Shown here: positions 53,601-61,859 of the stretch, in pieces
Numbering within the stretch: position 1 is the stretch's first letter
How the letters are laid out: each line of letters begins with the position of its first letter
Assembly (NCBI GenBank): GCA_945868805.1
Contig: CAMBMO010000010.1
Span: forward strand, 1 to 64,000
DNA length: 64,000 nt
DNA from: Singulisphaera sp. GP187
GTDB lineage: Bacteria > Planctomycetota > Phycisphaerae > Phycisphaerales > SM1A02
Reading direction: 5' to 3'
Position numbers and translations under genes: made by a program
The notes under the pieces: generated by a model
The model's database searches: none
Told to the model about the DNA's origin: nothing
The model's input: the letters and a program-made list of their open reading frames with translations, nothing else

Positions 53601-55503
53601 CCGCGACGAGCGCTTGAGCCTCCGCCGACTTTCCGACGAAGAGAAGCCACTGGATCAGGGTGCTCTGCAGTCGCTGATCCTTCGGAGCTAGGACCATCGC
53701 CGATCGAATTAAGCTGATCGCTTCTTCCACGGATCCTTCGCTCGCGAGAAGTTCTGCATCACCAAGGCTCCTAATCACAGGATCGTTCAGATTGATCACG
53801 CCATCCCCTGGGATGTTTTTCAATTCCGCCATCATCCGCTTTCCATCAACATTATCCGGATCGCGCGCGAGCAAACTGGTGATGGATCGTTTCGCGTCCA
53901 TCAATCGACCAAGCTTTGCTTCGATGCCACCTCGAATCAAATAGAACTGCGGAACGCTCGGATACTCGTCGATCGCTCGATTGATCTTTATCAGTGCCGC
54001 GCCCTGCTCTCCGCGCTCTCCGAGGCTGAAGACTGAGAGCAGATAGAGTTCCGCCGGGACATTTTTCTGCCGTGCGAAGACTTCCTCGAGTTTGGTGATC
54101 GTCGTGAGGAAATCGCCCTTCGCATATGCGATTCGCGCATCCGCGCGGATCAGCGCAAGTTCGCCTTCGCGACCCGCGACGATTTGGGCGAGGCGCGCGC
54201 GAGCTGACTCGACACGTGCAAGTGCCGCCTTTCTTTCTTCTCCTGTCTTGGCAAGTTCCCATTTCCCAAACTCGATCTCAAAGATCGCCTCAAGAGCGCT
54301 CACCTTGATGTCGTCGGCGTAGGCGGCCAGCATCGAGACCCTCGGAGCCGGCATCGCCAACATGATCTCGAAGGTTTGACACGCGGCGTCATACTGTTCA
54401 ATTGACTTCTGCATGTTTCCGATCGCGCTCAACTCGAGAAGTGAGTTTGGATTTCGGACGCAATACGCTTCGGTCGCCGCGATCGCTCGCTGAATGACGA
54501 TCGGATCCTTCGTCATCCCCGCGAGTCCCGACATATTCCCGAGCGTCGTCCCATCAAATGTCGCACTTGCGCCGAATCCGTCAGCGGTACGATCGCCACG
54601 ATCCCACAGGAGCGGATTCAGGACTTCGTTGATCGCTTCCTGAGTGGCCATCGGGTTACGCAATTGACGCTGCGATTGCAGGTGCTGCAAGTGCGCGATG
54701 CTGATCATCGGGTTGGCAGGAAGCGCAACGTACGCCTGATCGAGAACTCGATCAAACTCGGCATCGCGAATTTTCGATTCGGAAGTTCGATTCGCAGTCG
54801 CCAACCGATAGCTGTCCGCAGCGATCGATCGAAGGAGAATTCCCCAGACCGCGCCATCTTGGGGGAATTCCTTGAGGTGGTTGGTCGCGTTGGCTTCGGC
54901 GGTGGCTCGCTCTTCGCCTGTCAGGATCGCATCCTGACTCAATTCGGCGAACGCTCGCATGCTTCGGATTGTCCTCGCCGTTGGGTCGGAAGGTGGGACT
55001 TTGACAAGCGCATCGTCGCATGTCTGGACGATCTTCTGCCACATGTCTGGCACGTTGAACAGTCGAGCCCGTTCGCGTTGCGATTCGAGATATTTGATCC
55101 ATTGCGCTCCGTCGGTTGGCGCAGAACGAGTTCGTTTCTGCAGGAGAGCTTCACGGCGCTGATAGAGCTCCTGCGCATCGCCTGAGGTTTTTGGGGTCAT
55201 CAACGAAAGCGCCTCAAGCATCTTCTGGCTGTATTCCAGGTTGTTCGGTTTCTTGCTGACTGCCCTGCCGTACCGACTCGTCGCTTCTTGCAACTTCTTG
55301 TACGCCGCTTCGGCGTTTCCAGCCGCCTCGTCCGCCTTCGCAGCGACGATGAGTTCGTCGCCGACCCGAATGTTTCGTTCCGGCGCGGCGGAATAGGACC
55401 AATAGAAGATGCCACCCAGGACGACTCCTGCGAAAAGTACGAATCCCGCGACGAGCATCAGGAACTTTTTATTGAGTTTAGATCGAGTTGGGGAAGTTGC
55501 CAT
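50662..55503 (-). CDS. Very large TPR-repeat protein of the exosortase/EPS locus
   Basis: This 1613-aa protein has one membrane segment at about 15-34 (FLMLVAGFVLFAGVVLGGIF), followed by a long series of helical tetratricopeptide repeats, for example AAELAEVSTASKAALAKAVE and FEQATAMSGASSAAFRMLGF and the C-terminal AMAFEQSIAIRKDDFQAMNN. Position beside an exosortase and EpsI gene matches the PrsT-type TPR proteins of PEP-CTERM/EPS loci, but it is about twice their usual length. It has no enzymatic motif. It probably acts as a periplasmic scaffold for the polysaccharide or protein export complex; this is an inference. It starts three bases after epsI. Confidence 0.8.
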   Translation of the reverse strand: MATSPTRSKLNKKFLMLVAGFVLFAGVVLGGIFYWSYSAAPERNIRVGDELIVAAKADEAAGNAEAAYKKLQEATSRYGRAVSKKPNNLEYSQKMLEALSLMTPKTSGDAQELYQRREALLQKRTRSAPTDGAQWIKYLESQRERARLFNVPDMWQKIVQTCDDALVKVPPSDPTARTIRSMRAFAELSQDAILTGEERATAEANATNHLKEFPQDGAVWGILLRSIAADSYRLATANRTSESKIRDAEFDRVLDQAYVALPANPMISIAHLQHLQSQRQLRNPMATQEAINEVLNPLLWDRGDRTADGFGASATFDGTTLGNMSGLAGMTKDPIVIQRAIAATEAYCVRNPNSLLELSAIGNMQKSIEQYDAACQTFEIMLAMPAPRVSMLAAYADDIKVSALEAIFEIEFGKWELAKTGEERKAALARVESARARLAQIVAGREGELALIRADARIAYAKGDFLTTITKLEEVFARQKNVPAELYLLSVFSLGERGEQGAALIKINRAIDEYPSVPQFYLIRGGIEAKLGRLMDAKRSITSLLARDPDNVDGKRMMAELKNIPGDGVINLNDPVIRSLGDAELLASEGSVEEAISLIRSAMVLAPKDQRLQSTLIQWLLFVGKSAEAQALVADYLTERPDDSVLKQLQILSTFPSRLDRIVKFAQAPLADGSPASPERQAMTVLVGTFSLRDHLKVELALAEGEKRVALVAELAEVSTASKAALAKAVELAPGEPSLLERLYTESVADGNPAQAEQVVVLAEKNSKDPTMALLLRGRIALDRNEPGKAVQFFEQATAMSGASSAAFRMLGFAREKSGDVDGAREAYKTSYERRPNDPLTIQLYSSLLGRGGKAREAREVLRNAMLAMPESTAIRNAYYDLETVYGNRADSLMERRRMYAIRPADVENARQFMKLLIESAPTREFLMNGDGSQRYPPKEWDAMGKERQDQELQAFTRVCAREAKAVYDSLLKIDPSDRLTIRTFAAAMHRSGRGIDGEAILQESANKATGPGAWRSRIDLAEFQMEANRMAEAVQNFDRALQGDDSATSDCARVVASLWSGRQYPARALEVLTVAFGKHPSAELARSITALRLETRDFVGARQMSIELKKFASGTPTFSDRLLDADIAAVELDELSGEASQENMTTVAAEFTRAVDDAIRMNPASALPFIVRASSLQRRYQRTGDPEALRQAMLDVTRAIELQGNYWPSTRLHAALQMDGGDIAAATQSVRQFVEQSPRVMDARQALIGYQLAAGDYPAATRTVEEILKLEPNNPKWHQSLADVHIAASKGLEAASDYEDLYGITKDQELLIKAILLRAIHSPPDFKGILNAIQLAPELVKTSVLVQMVGAAAISGTAETDVQRDQGKIQLREMYKIVDPAKGGFTDPWILAVVTLFPPEKATEFEKFVMEACQEKPDSALCRAMAQRFIEIGPAPYTKAREYAIGALELAANDDERLNALRVLGGAEYKAGRFAEAAMAFEQSIAIRKDDFQAMNNLAYIEARHLNKVSQAVERARTAFASNRTNIDLMDTLGYALMKSGELPEAITLLRRASRSQPGAMVFAHLAEAFALVGRKDEAADALGRARALHPDAEAQTHIDEVSKLLNEAPRG

Positions 55504-55506
55504 GGT

Positions 55507-56349
55507 TTAAGAGTCCTTCGGTTGAGATGCTTCGACGAGCGACCAGTCGGGCAATCGACGCATGAGAGTCGGAAACACTTCGGTGAGCAAATCGGCGGTC
55601 AAGGCCATCCATTGGTCGACCGCGTTGTTGCCACCAGGGAGCACAGCAGAGCACTGCACTTTACAGTAGTACGCATACTTGTTTGAGAGATCGAAGGCGT
55701 ACGTCTGAACGACATACGGGGAGGGCGTCAATCGACCGTTCGCGACAAAGAGATACCCGCCGACCAAACGTGCGTCCGGGTTCTTCTCATCTTGAAAGAC
55801 CGTCACGGACATTTCGGTCTCGCCGATGGGCATGAGCACTTTCTCCTCGCGACGGGTCACTGGATCCGCGACTCGAGCGGTGGGATAGACCTCGCCCGTT
55901 GCCGAGTTCTTGATCCCAGAATCCAAGGTCCACTTCGAGCGATCAATGGGAACGAGCTTGGTATCGGGTTGCGCAACCATGTTCAATCCAGCCGCGCCCC
56001 AGCACCGCTCCGGCACATGAGGCACTGCGTCGACCATCCCGGTGTAGTAGGCAATGTGCAGGGTGAGCAATCCCTTGGATGGATCTCCGTCGATCGCGTA
56101 CTGCCGGTCGAGATAGAAATGTGTTCCGAGGCTTTCCACCATCGCCGCACCCATTCGGGAGTCGACCCCGACACGCTTCCATCGTCCGAGTTTCGTCGGA
56201 ATCGTATCGAGCGATTCGCGGAGCGGAACGGGTTCCTTGCGTAGGTAGAGGTCGAGTGCGGCAACGGCCGCGCGAAAGCCAATCGCGGATGCGATCAGAA
56301 CTGCGACGACCGCGACAAACGCGACGCGAATGGTCGAACTAAACCGCAT
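55507..56349 (-). CDS. epsI: Exosortase-associated EpsI-family protein
   Basis: This 280-aa protein has an N-terminal membrane segment (RVAFVAVVAVLIASAIGFRA at 8-27), then the EpsI/DUF3485 domain with TKLGRWKRVGVDSRMGAAM near 52-70 and IAYYTGMVDAVPHVPERCWG near 99-118. C116 fits the conserved cysteine of this family. EpsI proteins are encoded with, or fused to, exosortases and are thought to assist polymer export; the biochemical role is not established. It overlaps the exosortase gene by 11 bases, a strong sign of coupled function. Confidence 0.88.
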   Translation of the reverse strand: MRFSSTIRVAFVAVVAVLIASAIGFRAAVAALDLYLRKEPVPLRESLDTIPTKLGRWKRVGVDSRMGAAMVESLGTHFYLDRQYAIDGDPSKGLLTLHIAYYTGMVDAVPHVPERCWGAAGLNMVAQPDTKLVPIDRSKWTLDSGIKNSATGEVYPTARVADPVTRREEKVLMPIGETEMSVTVFQDEKNPDARLVGGYLFVANGRLTPSPYVVQTYAFDLSNKYAYYCKVQCSAVLPGGNNAVDQWMALTADLLTEVFPTLMRRLPDWSLVEASQPKDS

Positions 56350-57337
56350 GGGGCGGTCCTCGTGACTCGACCAGAAGATTGCGGATTACCCAGAGCGTTC
56401 CCATGTAAAGGAAGAGCGCTGGCAACATCCAGACGATGCCGACGAGCTCGTGAAACTCACCGTCGACGAAATTTTGATCGAACTGCGTCAAGATGCCCAT
56501 TGAAGCAACTCGGACCATGTTGACGACGATCGCGATCGGAACGCCGAGGATCACGAGCAAGACTCGTTGCCAAGGGCGCTGAAGATTCGTATATGCGAGA
56601 AAGACTCCGAGTGCCAAGAATGCGACCAGCATGCGCATCCCGGAGCATGCTTCAGCGACATTGAGCGGGTGCGCAACCCCGTCGGACCAAACGATCAGCG
56701 TGTTGCCACTTCGATCGACTTCGGTTCCGATGACGACGAGGAGAAAGTGGGCCCCGTAGGCCGCAATGTCCTGCATCTGAAATGTGACCTTGTTGAGCAG
56801 GACCTCGGAGATCGTCTGCCCAAAAATGCAGGTAAAAGCGAAGGGGAACCATAGCCAGCGCAGGGCTTTCGTGCCAAAGAGCAACCACGCAGTGCCGTAG
56901 AGGGCGAGCGCGACTCCGAGCGACATGACGTTGTGGTGGTAGAGCGGCTTCGGACCAAAAACGCAAAGCATGTACCACGCCACCCCAAGCACCACCGGCA
57001 ACACTCCCCACCAGCACTGCTGAAATGGCTGGAGTCGCGCCAATTCGGCCCGACGCATCCAGATGAAATACCCGGAGACAATCGGGATGATGAGGGTATG
57101 GCCCCAGTCGCTCGGCTGAAGCCACGCGAATCGAATCTGCTTGATGAAGAAGTCAGAAAAGACGACCCCAAAGAGCACCACGAGAATCAGACCTCCGATC
57201 ACCGCCAGCCGATCATCGATAGTGACCGGAGAGCGAATCGTCAGGTTTGAAAGTCTGGAATGGCTTGCGGTGGTGGACAATGTATTCGCGCTATTGTGAC
57301 ATACAACACCGCATGCGATAGGGTTCGTCCGTCTCAC
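56339..57337 (-). CDS. Exosortase (PEP-CTERM-type protein sorting transpeptidase)
   Basis: This 332-aa multi-pass protein has the exosortase catalytic triad: C231 in VAEACSGMRMLVAF, R276 in IVVNMVRVASMGIL and H296 in GEFHELVGIVWM. Exosortases cut C-terminal tags and link proteins to the envelope. About eight TM segments are visible from residue 45 on. The GTG at 57337 is the farthest start, and the first 40 residues are poor, so the true start may be a later TTG. It is encoded between wza and epsI, and no PEP-CTERM-like C-terminal tag is visible on any protein in this window. Confidence 0.9.
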   Translation of the reverse strand: MRRTNPIACGVVCHNSANTLSTTASHSRLSNLTIRSPVTIDDRLAVIGGLILVVLFGVVFSDFFIKQIRFAWLQPSDWGHTLIIPIVSGYFIWMRRAELARLQPFQQCWWGVLPVVLGVAWYMLCVFGPKPLYHHNVMSLGVALALYGTAWLLFGTKALRWLWFPFAFTCIFGQTISEVLLNKVTFQMQDIAAYGAHFLLVVIGTEVDRSGNTLIVWSDGVAHPLNVAEACSGMRMLVAFLALGVFLAYTNLQRPWQRVLLVILGVPIAIVVNMVRVASMGILTQFDQNFVDGEFHELVGIVWMLPALFLYMGTLWVIRNLLVESRGPPHAV

Positions 57338-57397
57338 GCTTGGTCTTGAGCCCCCGCACTCGAAAACCTCCGAAATCCGTCAATTCAACCAGGGCAA

Positions 57398-59161
57398 TTA
57401 ATTGATAGTAAAATTGTCAGGCGGCGGACCGAAAACGTCATTTCCAAAGTTTCTGTCGAGCAAGAAGCCGAATCCGTAAGTGATACGGAGACCGTTTCTG
57501 AAGACCGCCAGCGGCGTAGCCCAGAAATTGGTTCCGATAATCACATGGTCATCCCGCTTGAGGTCAATGTCTGGTTCGCCCATGTTTCGGATCGCCGCGA
57601 GGTTGATGCGAATTGCCGCTTGGCGATCTCCAGGCAGTCGCCTGATCAAATCGACTCGTTCCGGGATTGCGATTTCGGTCAGTCCACCAGCCGCCGCAAC
57701 GAGGCGACTGAGTGTCAAGCGACCGTATGACGGCAATTGAAAGACGCCAGATCGGCTGATTTCGCCATCGATATAGACCACGCCTATCGGTGGGAATTGC
57801 AGATAGATGTCGTCACCAGGTCGAATGACCACATTCTGCGACTGATCTCCCTGAACGAGTCGCTCATAATCGACCACGATGATTCGCGTTTGGAAGATCG
57901 CTTTCGGGTCTCTCGCGGCTCGCACTGCTGGACTGGTTTGCCCAATCGCATGCGCTGCGCCACCAGTCACGGCAGCACCCGGTGGAACAGGAGCGGTTGG
58001 ATCCGAGACTGCTACTGGTGGCTTCGCGGCATTTGCACCGCGAAGTCGAACCCACTGCTGGGTGTTGACATCAAAGATGAAGGAATCGCCTTCATTTGAG
58101 AGTTGGGACTTTGGGACTTGTTGAGTTCCAGTCTTCGCGCTCACAGTTGGTTGATCAATAACTGATACGGGCTCGAGTGTGTCAATATCGATCGCTGCTG
58201 TTCCTTGCGGAGCACTTTGGGTTCCACTCACTGCTCCCGGGCTTGGGGCAGGTGCTGATGGCGGCACAGTTTCAGGAGCCGGTGCTGATGGCGGTACTGA
58301 TGGCGGTGGAACTGGCGGCACCGGAACTGGCGGGCGATCCCCTTCGCTCAACTTGTTGATAAGCGATTCGATATCGACTGGAGTCGCAGTTGTCCCCTGC
58401 CCCGTGTTCGCGGGTGCGGGCTGTGCACTGGGCGCAACTCCAACATCCGTGGGCACGCTTGGACTTGAGCGCTCGCTCGAAGATTCATCCGGATTCGGCG
58501 TCGAGTCTTCTTCGATCCTCATCGCTCGAATGATGAGAACTCGTTCTGTGACCACATCTGCGCCACCCGCAAGCGCGATCGCCTGTGTCAATCGAAAGTC
58601 GGGCTTGTTCAGCGCGAATAGGCCGGCGTTCTGGATCGCCCCCTGAATCGAAAATTCAAAGCTTCGACCTTTCTGAATGTCGACCGTCACGTCTGGGTTC
58701 TTGATATGCACCTCGAGCTTCGCTCGAATCGAATCGCGAAGTTCTCCAAGCGTAAGTCCACCGGCCTTCACCTCGTCGATGATGGGAAGTCGAATGTATC
58801 CAGCTTGATCAACCACTCGCAGATCACGTTCGGTCTTCCCCAGCGAGATGAGTTCGTAGATCTCAATGCCAATTTCATCTCCAGGAGAGAGGCGATACTG
58901 CAGGCTGTTCGCAAGCAAGTCCTGGGGTTCTGGTGGACCAGTGACCCCGAGCGGCTCCTCCGGAGGCTCGATCACATCGATTCGCCTTAGAACTGGGAGT
59001 GTTGTTGGAGTGTTTTCGAAATAGCCAGTCACGCTCGGATTCATGTATGAATCCGTTTCGCATCCCGCGACGAATACAAGCGCGAAAATTCCAAGCAGTG
59101 ACATCGCAGTGGAAGCGAGTGTCCGGCTCATCCTTGCGCAGCTGTGACTAGAAAACTTCAT
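57398..59161 (-). CDS. Wza-like polysaccharide export lipoprotein
   Basis: From the ATG at 59161 (587 aa; a later ATG at 59131 also works) the protein has a lipoprotein signal, MSLLGIFALVFVAGC. The Poly_export domain follows, with LQYRLSPGDEIGIEIYELIS and YIRLPIIDEVKAGGLTLGEL, then SLBB domains (FEFSIQGAIQNAGLFALNKP and IYLQFPPIGVVYIDGEISRS). A long Pro/Ala/Thr-rich region (about 195-330, for example PPVPPPSVPPSAPAPETVPP) splits the SLBB repeats. It should form the outer-membrane channel for polysaccharide, downstream of the Wzc-like protein. Its leader has an inverted repeat over the ribosome site. Confidence 0.88.
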   Translation of the reverse strand: MKFSSHSCARMSRTLASTAMSLLGIFALVFVAGCETDSYMNPSVTGYFENTPTTLPVLRRIDVIEPPEEPLGVTGPPEPQDLLANSLQYRLSPGDEIGIEIYELISLGKTERDLRVVDQAGYIRLPIIDEVKAGGLTLGELRDSIRAKLEVHIKNPDVTVDIQKGRSFEFSIQGAIQNAGLFALNKPDFRLTQAIALAGGADVVTERVLIIRAMRIEEDSTPNPDESSSERSSPSVPTDVGVAPSAQPAPANTGQGTTATPVDIESLINKLSEGDRPPVPVPPVPPPSVPPSAPAPETVPPSAPAPSPGAVSGTQSAPQGTAAIDIDTLEPVSVIDQPTVSAKTGTQQVPKSQLSNEGDSFIFDVNTQQWVRLRGANAAKPPVAVSDPTAPVPPGAAVTGGAAHAIGQTSPAVRAARDPKAIFQTRIIVVDYERLVQGDQSQNVVIRPGDDIYLQFPPIGVVYIDGEISRSGVFQLPSYGRLTLSRLVAAAGGLTEIAIPERVDLIRRLPGDRQAAIRINLAAIRNMGEPDIDLKRDDHVIIGTNFWATPLAVFRNGLRITYGFGFLLDRNFGNDVFGPPPDNFTIN

Positions 59162-59172
59162 CTGATCAATTC

Positions 59173-59237
59173 CGTTCCGGGAGGGTGGTTGAAACGAATA
59201 GCAAAGGATAGCGAACTCTGCGCGTTTCAACGGAACG
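59173..59237 (-). promoter_or_regulatory. Inverted-repeat leader upstream of the wza-like gene
   Basis: GTTGAAACG (59188-59196) and CGTTTCAAC (59223-59231) are perfect arms; an outer pair CGTTCCG (59173-59179) and CGGAACG (59231-59237) extends them with an eight-base bulge. On the mRNA strand the GGAAC-type ribosome site lies in the outer arm, 13 bases before the ATG. A TATCCT box sits in the loop (59205-59210). It could be an RNA switch or a repressor site. Confidence 0.5.
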
Positions 59238-59274
59238 AGAAGCTCCCGGGTTCGGCGATCCTGCCAATTCCTTA

Positions 59275-60207
59275 TCAAACCCCGACAAGATCTTCCAATA
59301 CCGCCATCCTTGCGGCAACCCCATGCGTGACTTGCCGGAGAATCCTGCTCCGCTGTGGATCGTCTGCAACCTTGTCATCAATCTCGATGCCTCGATTCAT
59401 CGGACCTGGGTGGAGAATCACAACGTGCGGGGCGAGTTTGGCGATCCTCTCTGGGGTCAGTCCAAACATTTGACGATAATCGCTCGAAATCGCTCCACCC
59501 GCAGCGCGCTCGAACTGCACTCGCAACATCATGACCGCATCGACCCCTTCGAGAGCCGAATCCAAGTTGCTCATCGTCGAAACTGTTCCTTGCCCCTGAG
59601 ACCCTGCTCCCTTCGTTATTCGCTCGAAAGCCTTTGAAACGAGTGTCGGAGGACCAACTAGCCTGACATGTGCGCCCAGGGTCGAAAGCGCGTGGGTTGC
59701 GGACCGCGCAACTCGGCTATTCGTGATGTCCCCGACGATGGCGACCGTCCTCCCCTCGACACTCCCGAACTCTTCGATCAATGTCGAAACATCAAGCAGG
59801 GCCTGTGTGGGGTGTTCGTGACGGCCATCACCAGCATTGATCACGGGGCACTTCACGCCATCGGCGACCATCTTGGCGCCACCCGACACGGCACAGCGCA
59901 CAACGATCGCCGCGACTCCCATGCATTCGATATTCCGCGCCGTGTCGACGAGTGACTCGCCCTTGTTCAAGCTGGACCCGCTTGGGGTCAAGTTGAAGAC
60001 CTGTCCACCGAGCCGGTGGACTGCCGTCTCGAAACTGCATCGGGTCCTCGTCGAGTCTTCGAAGAACAAGTTCGCGATGACCCGACCATTGAGGGAGGTA
60101 CGATTTGGTGAACGACCCTCCGCAATTGGAACGCTCTTGCGCGTCGCTTCGAGGAGTCTCGAAATCTCTGCGCGGGACATGCCCGCGATTGTGAGGAAGT
60201 CAGCCAT
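59275..60207 (-). CDS. pyrB: Aspartate carbamoyltransferase catalytic subunit
   Basis: From the ATG at 60207 (310 aa) it condenses carbamoyl phosphate with aspartate, the committed step of pyrimidine synthesis. The carbamoyl-phosphate site is FFEDSTRTRCSFETAVHRLG near 48-67, with the STRTR signature; GDGRHEHPTQALLDVSTL near 124-141 and VVILHPGPMNRGIEI near 270-284 complete the active site. No regulatory subunit gene is nearby, and the length matches unregulated trimers. An earlier in-frame start would run into radA. It follows radA by 29 bases, with a TAGACC sequence at 60228-60233. Confidence 0.94.
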   Translation of the reverse strand: MADFLTIAGMSRAEISRLLEATRKSVPIAEGRSPNRTSLNGRVIANLFFEDSTRTRCSFETAVHRLGGQVFNLTPSGSSLNKGESLVDTARNIECMGVAAIVVRCAVSGGAKMVADGVKCPVINAGDGRHEHPTQALLDVSTLIEEFGSVEGRTVAIVGDITNSRVARSATHALSTLGAHVRLVGPPTLVSKAFERITKGAGSQGQGTVSTMSNLDSALEGVDAVMMLRVQFERAAGGAISSDYRQMFGLTPERIAKLAPHVVILHPGPMNRGIEIDDKVADDPQRSRILRQVTHGVAARMAVLEDLVGV

Positions 60208-60236
60208 GATTAAGCGATGATTCGGTTGGTCTAGCG

Positions 60237-61634
60237 TCAGTTCGTCCGAGCCACTGGGGATAGTAGTTCGAGTGCCTGCGCGCATGACCGGATCGGAACA
60301 ACGCCCTGCAGATAAGGTTTGGCCGAATCGGCCTGTGCAGCCGGAACGAGGACGGTCGAACAGCCTCGACGGATCGCTTCCGCGACACGCTGGTCGAGTG
60401 ATCGGACCGGTCGAATCTCGCCGGAAAGGCCGACTTCGCCGAGGACTGCGGTCGCAGGCGGGAGTGCACGAGCGAGATGTGCGCCGGCGATTGCCAGAGA
60501 GACTGCGAGATCAGCGGCGGGTTCGACGATGCGTAGCCCACCGGCGACACTCGCATAGATGTCTTGATCCGAGAGTCGTAGCCCTCCATGCTTTTCAAGC
60601 ACGGCGATCATCATCGAGAGGCGACCCGCATCCATTCCACTTGCCTTGCGCTTGGCGCTGCCCAGGAAGCCCGCCACTGCGAGTGCCTGGATCTCTGCGA
60701 GAAGCACTCGACTTCCGGCCATAACAGGTGCGATGGCTGTGCCAGGTCGAGGCTCGGTCGCGTTGGCGGCGGCGAGGGCGCTCTCGTCGACTTCGGCGAG
60801 TCCCTCGCCTGTCATCTCAAAGAGTCCGATCTCGTGAGTCGATCCGAATCTGTTCTTGGTGGCTCGAACAAGTCGGTAGGCGTGATGGCGATCGCCTTCG
60901 AATGAGAGCACGACATCGACGAGGTGTTCGAGGAGTTTGGGGCCAGCGAGGTCGCCCTCCTTGGTGACATGACCGACGATCATCACAACTGTGCCCGTCG
61001 TCTTCGCGAATTGCACGAGTTCGAGGCAGCAACGACGAAGTTGGGTCATCGAGCCTGGGAGCGCATCGGCATCGTGCCGGTGCACGAGTTGAATGCTGTC
61101 GATGGCAAGTACCGATGCGCGCACTCGACGTGCTTCGTTGGTGATTCGCGCGACTGAACTCTCTGCGAGCAGGAAAAGATTCTCGTCGCGGGACTTCGAC
61201 ACGCCATCCCCGAGGATGCGTTCGGCGCGCAACTTGACTTGTTGGGCGCTCTCTTCGCTACTGGCATAGAGCACCCGTTGTCCGCGTGCTGCGAGCGCCG
61301 AAAAAGCCTGCAAAAGTAGCGTGGATTTGCCGATTCCGGGATCGCCACCGACCAGGATCGCGCTGCCAGGCACGAGTCCTCCGCCAAGCGTTCGGTCAAA
61401 TTCGCTGATGCCAGTTGGAAGCCGCGGAACTTCGAGCGGAGAGATCTCGGCCATCGGAGCCGCGGATGGCGCCGCACCCTCGATGCCCGGTCGACCCGTC
61501 TCGTCTTCGTCCCCATCACCAGCTTGAAAGGGTTCCATCGAATCCCACGCCGCGCATTCAAGGCATCGTCCTGACCAGCGGGGCGAGACCGCTCCGCACT
61601 CGCGACAGACAAAGCTTGTCTTCACTTTCGACAC
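60237..61634 (-). CDS. radA: DNA repair protein RadA (RecA-like helicase)
   Basis: The 465-aa product starts at a GTG. It has the C4 zinc finger C10-x2-C13...C24-x2-C27, a RecA-like core with Walker A GGDPGIGKST at 96-105 (K103), the RadA-specific KNRFG at 260-264, and a Lon-like C-terminal domain (DLAVSLAIAGAHLARALPPA). RadA promotes branch migration in recombination repair. The TAGACT box ends six bases before the GTG, so the mRNA is probably leaderless. It is upstream of pyrB on the same strand. Confidence 0.94.
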   Translation of the reverse strand: MSKVKTSFVCRECGAVSPRWSGRCLECAAWDSMEPFQAGDGDEDETGRPGIEGAAPSAAPMAEISPLEVPRLPTGISEFDRTLGGGLVPGSAILVGGDPGIGKSTLLLQAFSALAARGQRVLYASSEESAQQVKLRAERILGDGVSKSRDENLFLLAESSVARITNEARRVRASVLAIDSIQLVHRHDADALPGSMTQLRRCCLELVQFAKTTGTVVMIVGHVTKEGDLAGPKLLEHLVDVVLSFEGDRHHAYRLVRATKNRFGSTHEIGLFEMTGEGLAEVDESALAAANATEPRPGTAIAPVMAGSRVLLAEIQALAVAGFLGSAKRKASGMDAGRLSMMIAVLEKHGGLRLSDQDIYASVAGGLRIVEPAADLAVSLAIAGAHLARALPPATAVLGEVGLSGEIRPVRSLDQRVAEAIRRGCSTVLVPAAQADSAKPYLQGVVPIRSCAQALELLSPVARTN

Positions 61635-61640
61635 AGGATC

Positions 61641-61646
61641 AGTCTA
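61641..61646 (-). promoter_or_regulatory. Candidate -10 box TAGACT for radA
   Basis: TAGACT on the minus strand ends six bases before the GTG at 61634 and lies just past the terminator of the upstream genes. This is the clearest case that radA starts its own leaderless transcript. Confidence 0.5.
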
Positions 61647-61690
61647 TGGGGACGATCGAGTCGTTTTCTGAATCACGGAGAAAAGTCGCC

Positions 61691-61736
61691 AAAAAAACGC
61701 AAGCGCCGGTCGAGTCGGAGTCGGTCGGCGCCTGCG
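61691..61736 (-). terminator. Strong intrinsic terminator downstream of nuoH and the small ORF
   Basis: On the minus strand an 11-pair stem with one mismatch (CGCAGGCGCCG at 61726-61736 with CGGCGCTTGCG at 61698-61708) is followed directly by seven T residues (61691-61697). It separates the nuoH unit from radA. Confidence 0.8.
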
Positions 61737-61815
61737 AAGTAACACGATGGGAATCTGAGTCACGCGCCGCTTATCAACGACGCACGCGAACTGTAACCGC
61801 GCGAGTCAAGTTGTT

Positions 61816-61858
61816 GCAAGTCAGCGCTCGGCGCGTGGAGCAAGTCAGCGCTCGGCGC
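61816..61858 (+). repeat. Two 19-base direct repeats, 24-base period
   Basis: GCAAGTCAGCGCTCGGCGC occurs at 61816-61834 and 61840-61858, perfectly, with five bases between. It is between the terminator and the small ORF stop, so in transcription it lies just after the small ORF. A protein-binding site or duplication relic are both possible. Confidence 0.7.
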
Positions 61859-61859
61859 A

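Larger units (their letters stand above)
61635..61859. other. Non-coding interval between the small ORF and radA
   Basis: This 225-base stretch holds the radA TAGACT box (61641-61646), a strong minus-strand terminator (61691-61736) and two copies of a 19-base direct repeat (61816-61834 and 61840-61858). No plausible gene of its own is seen; a 69-aa frame on the minus strand lacks support. Confidence 0.6.

Noticed and set aside
61816-61858. Direct repeat as a CRISPR array
   Set aside because: Only two units with a five-base spacing; no spacers of 30 or so bases and no cas genes.
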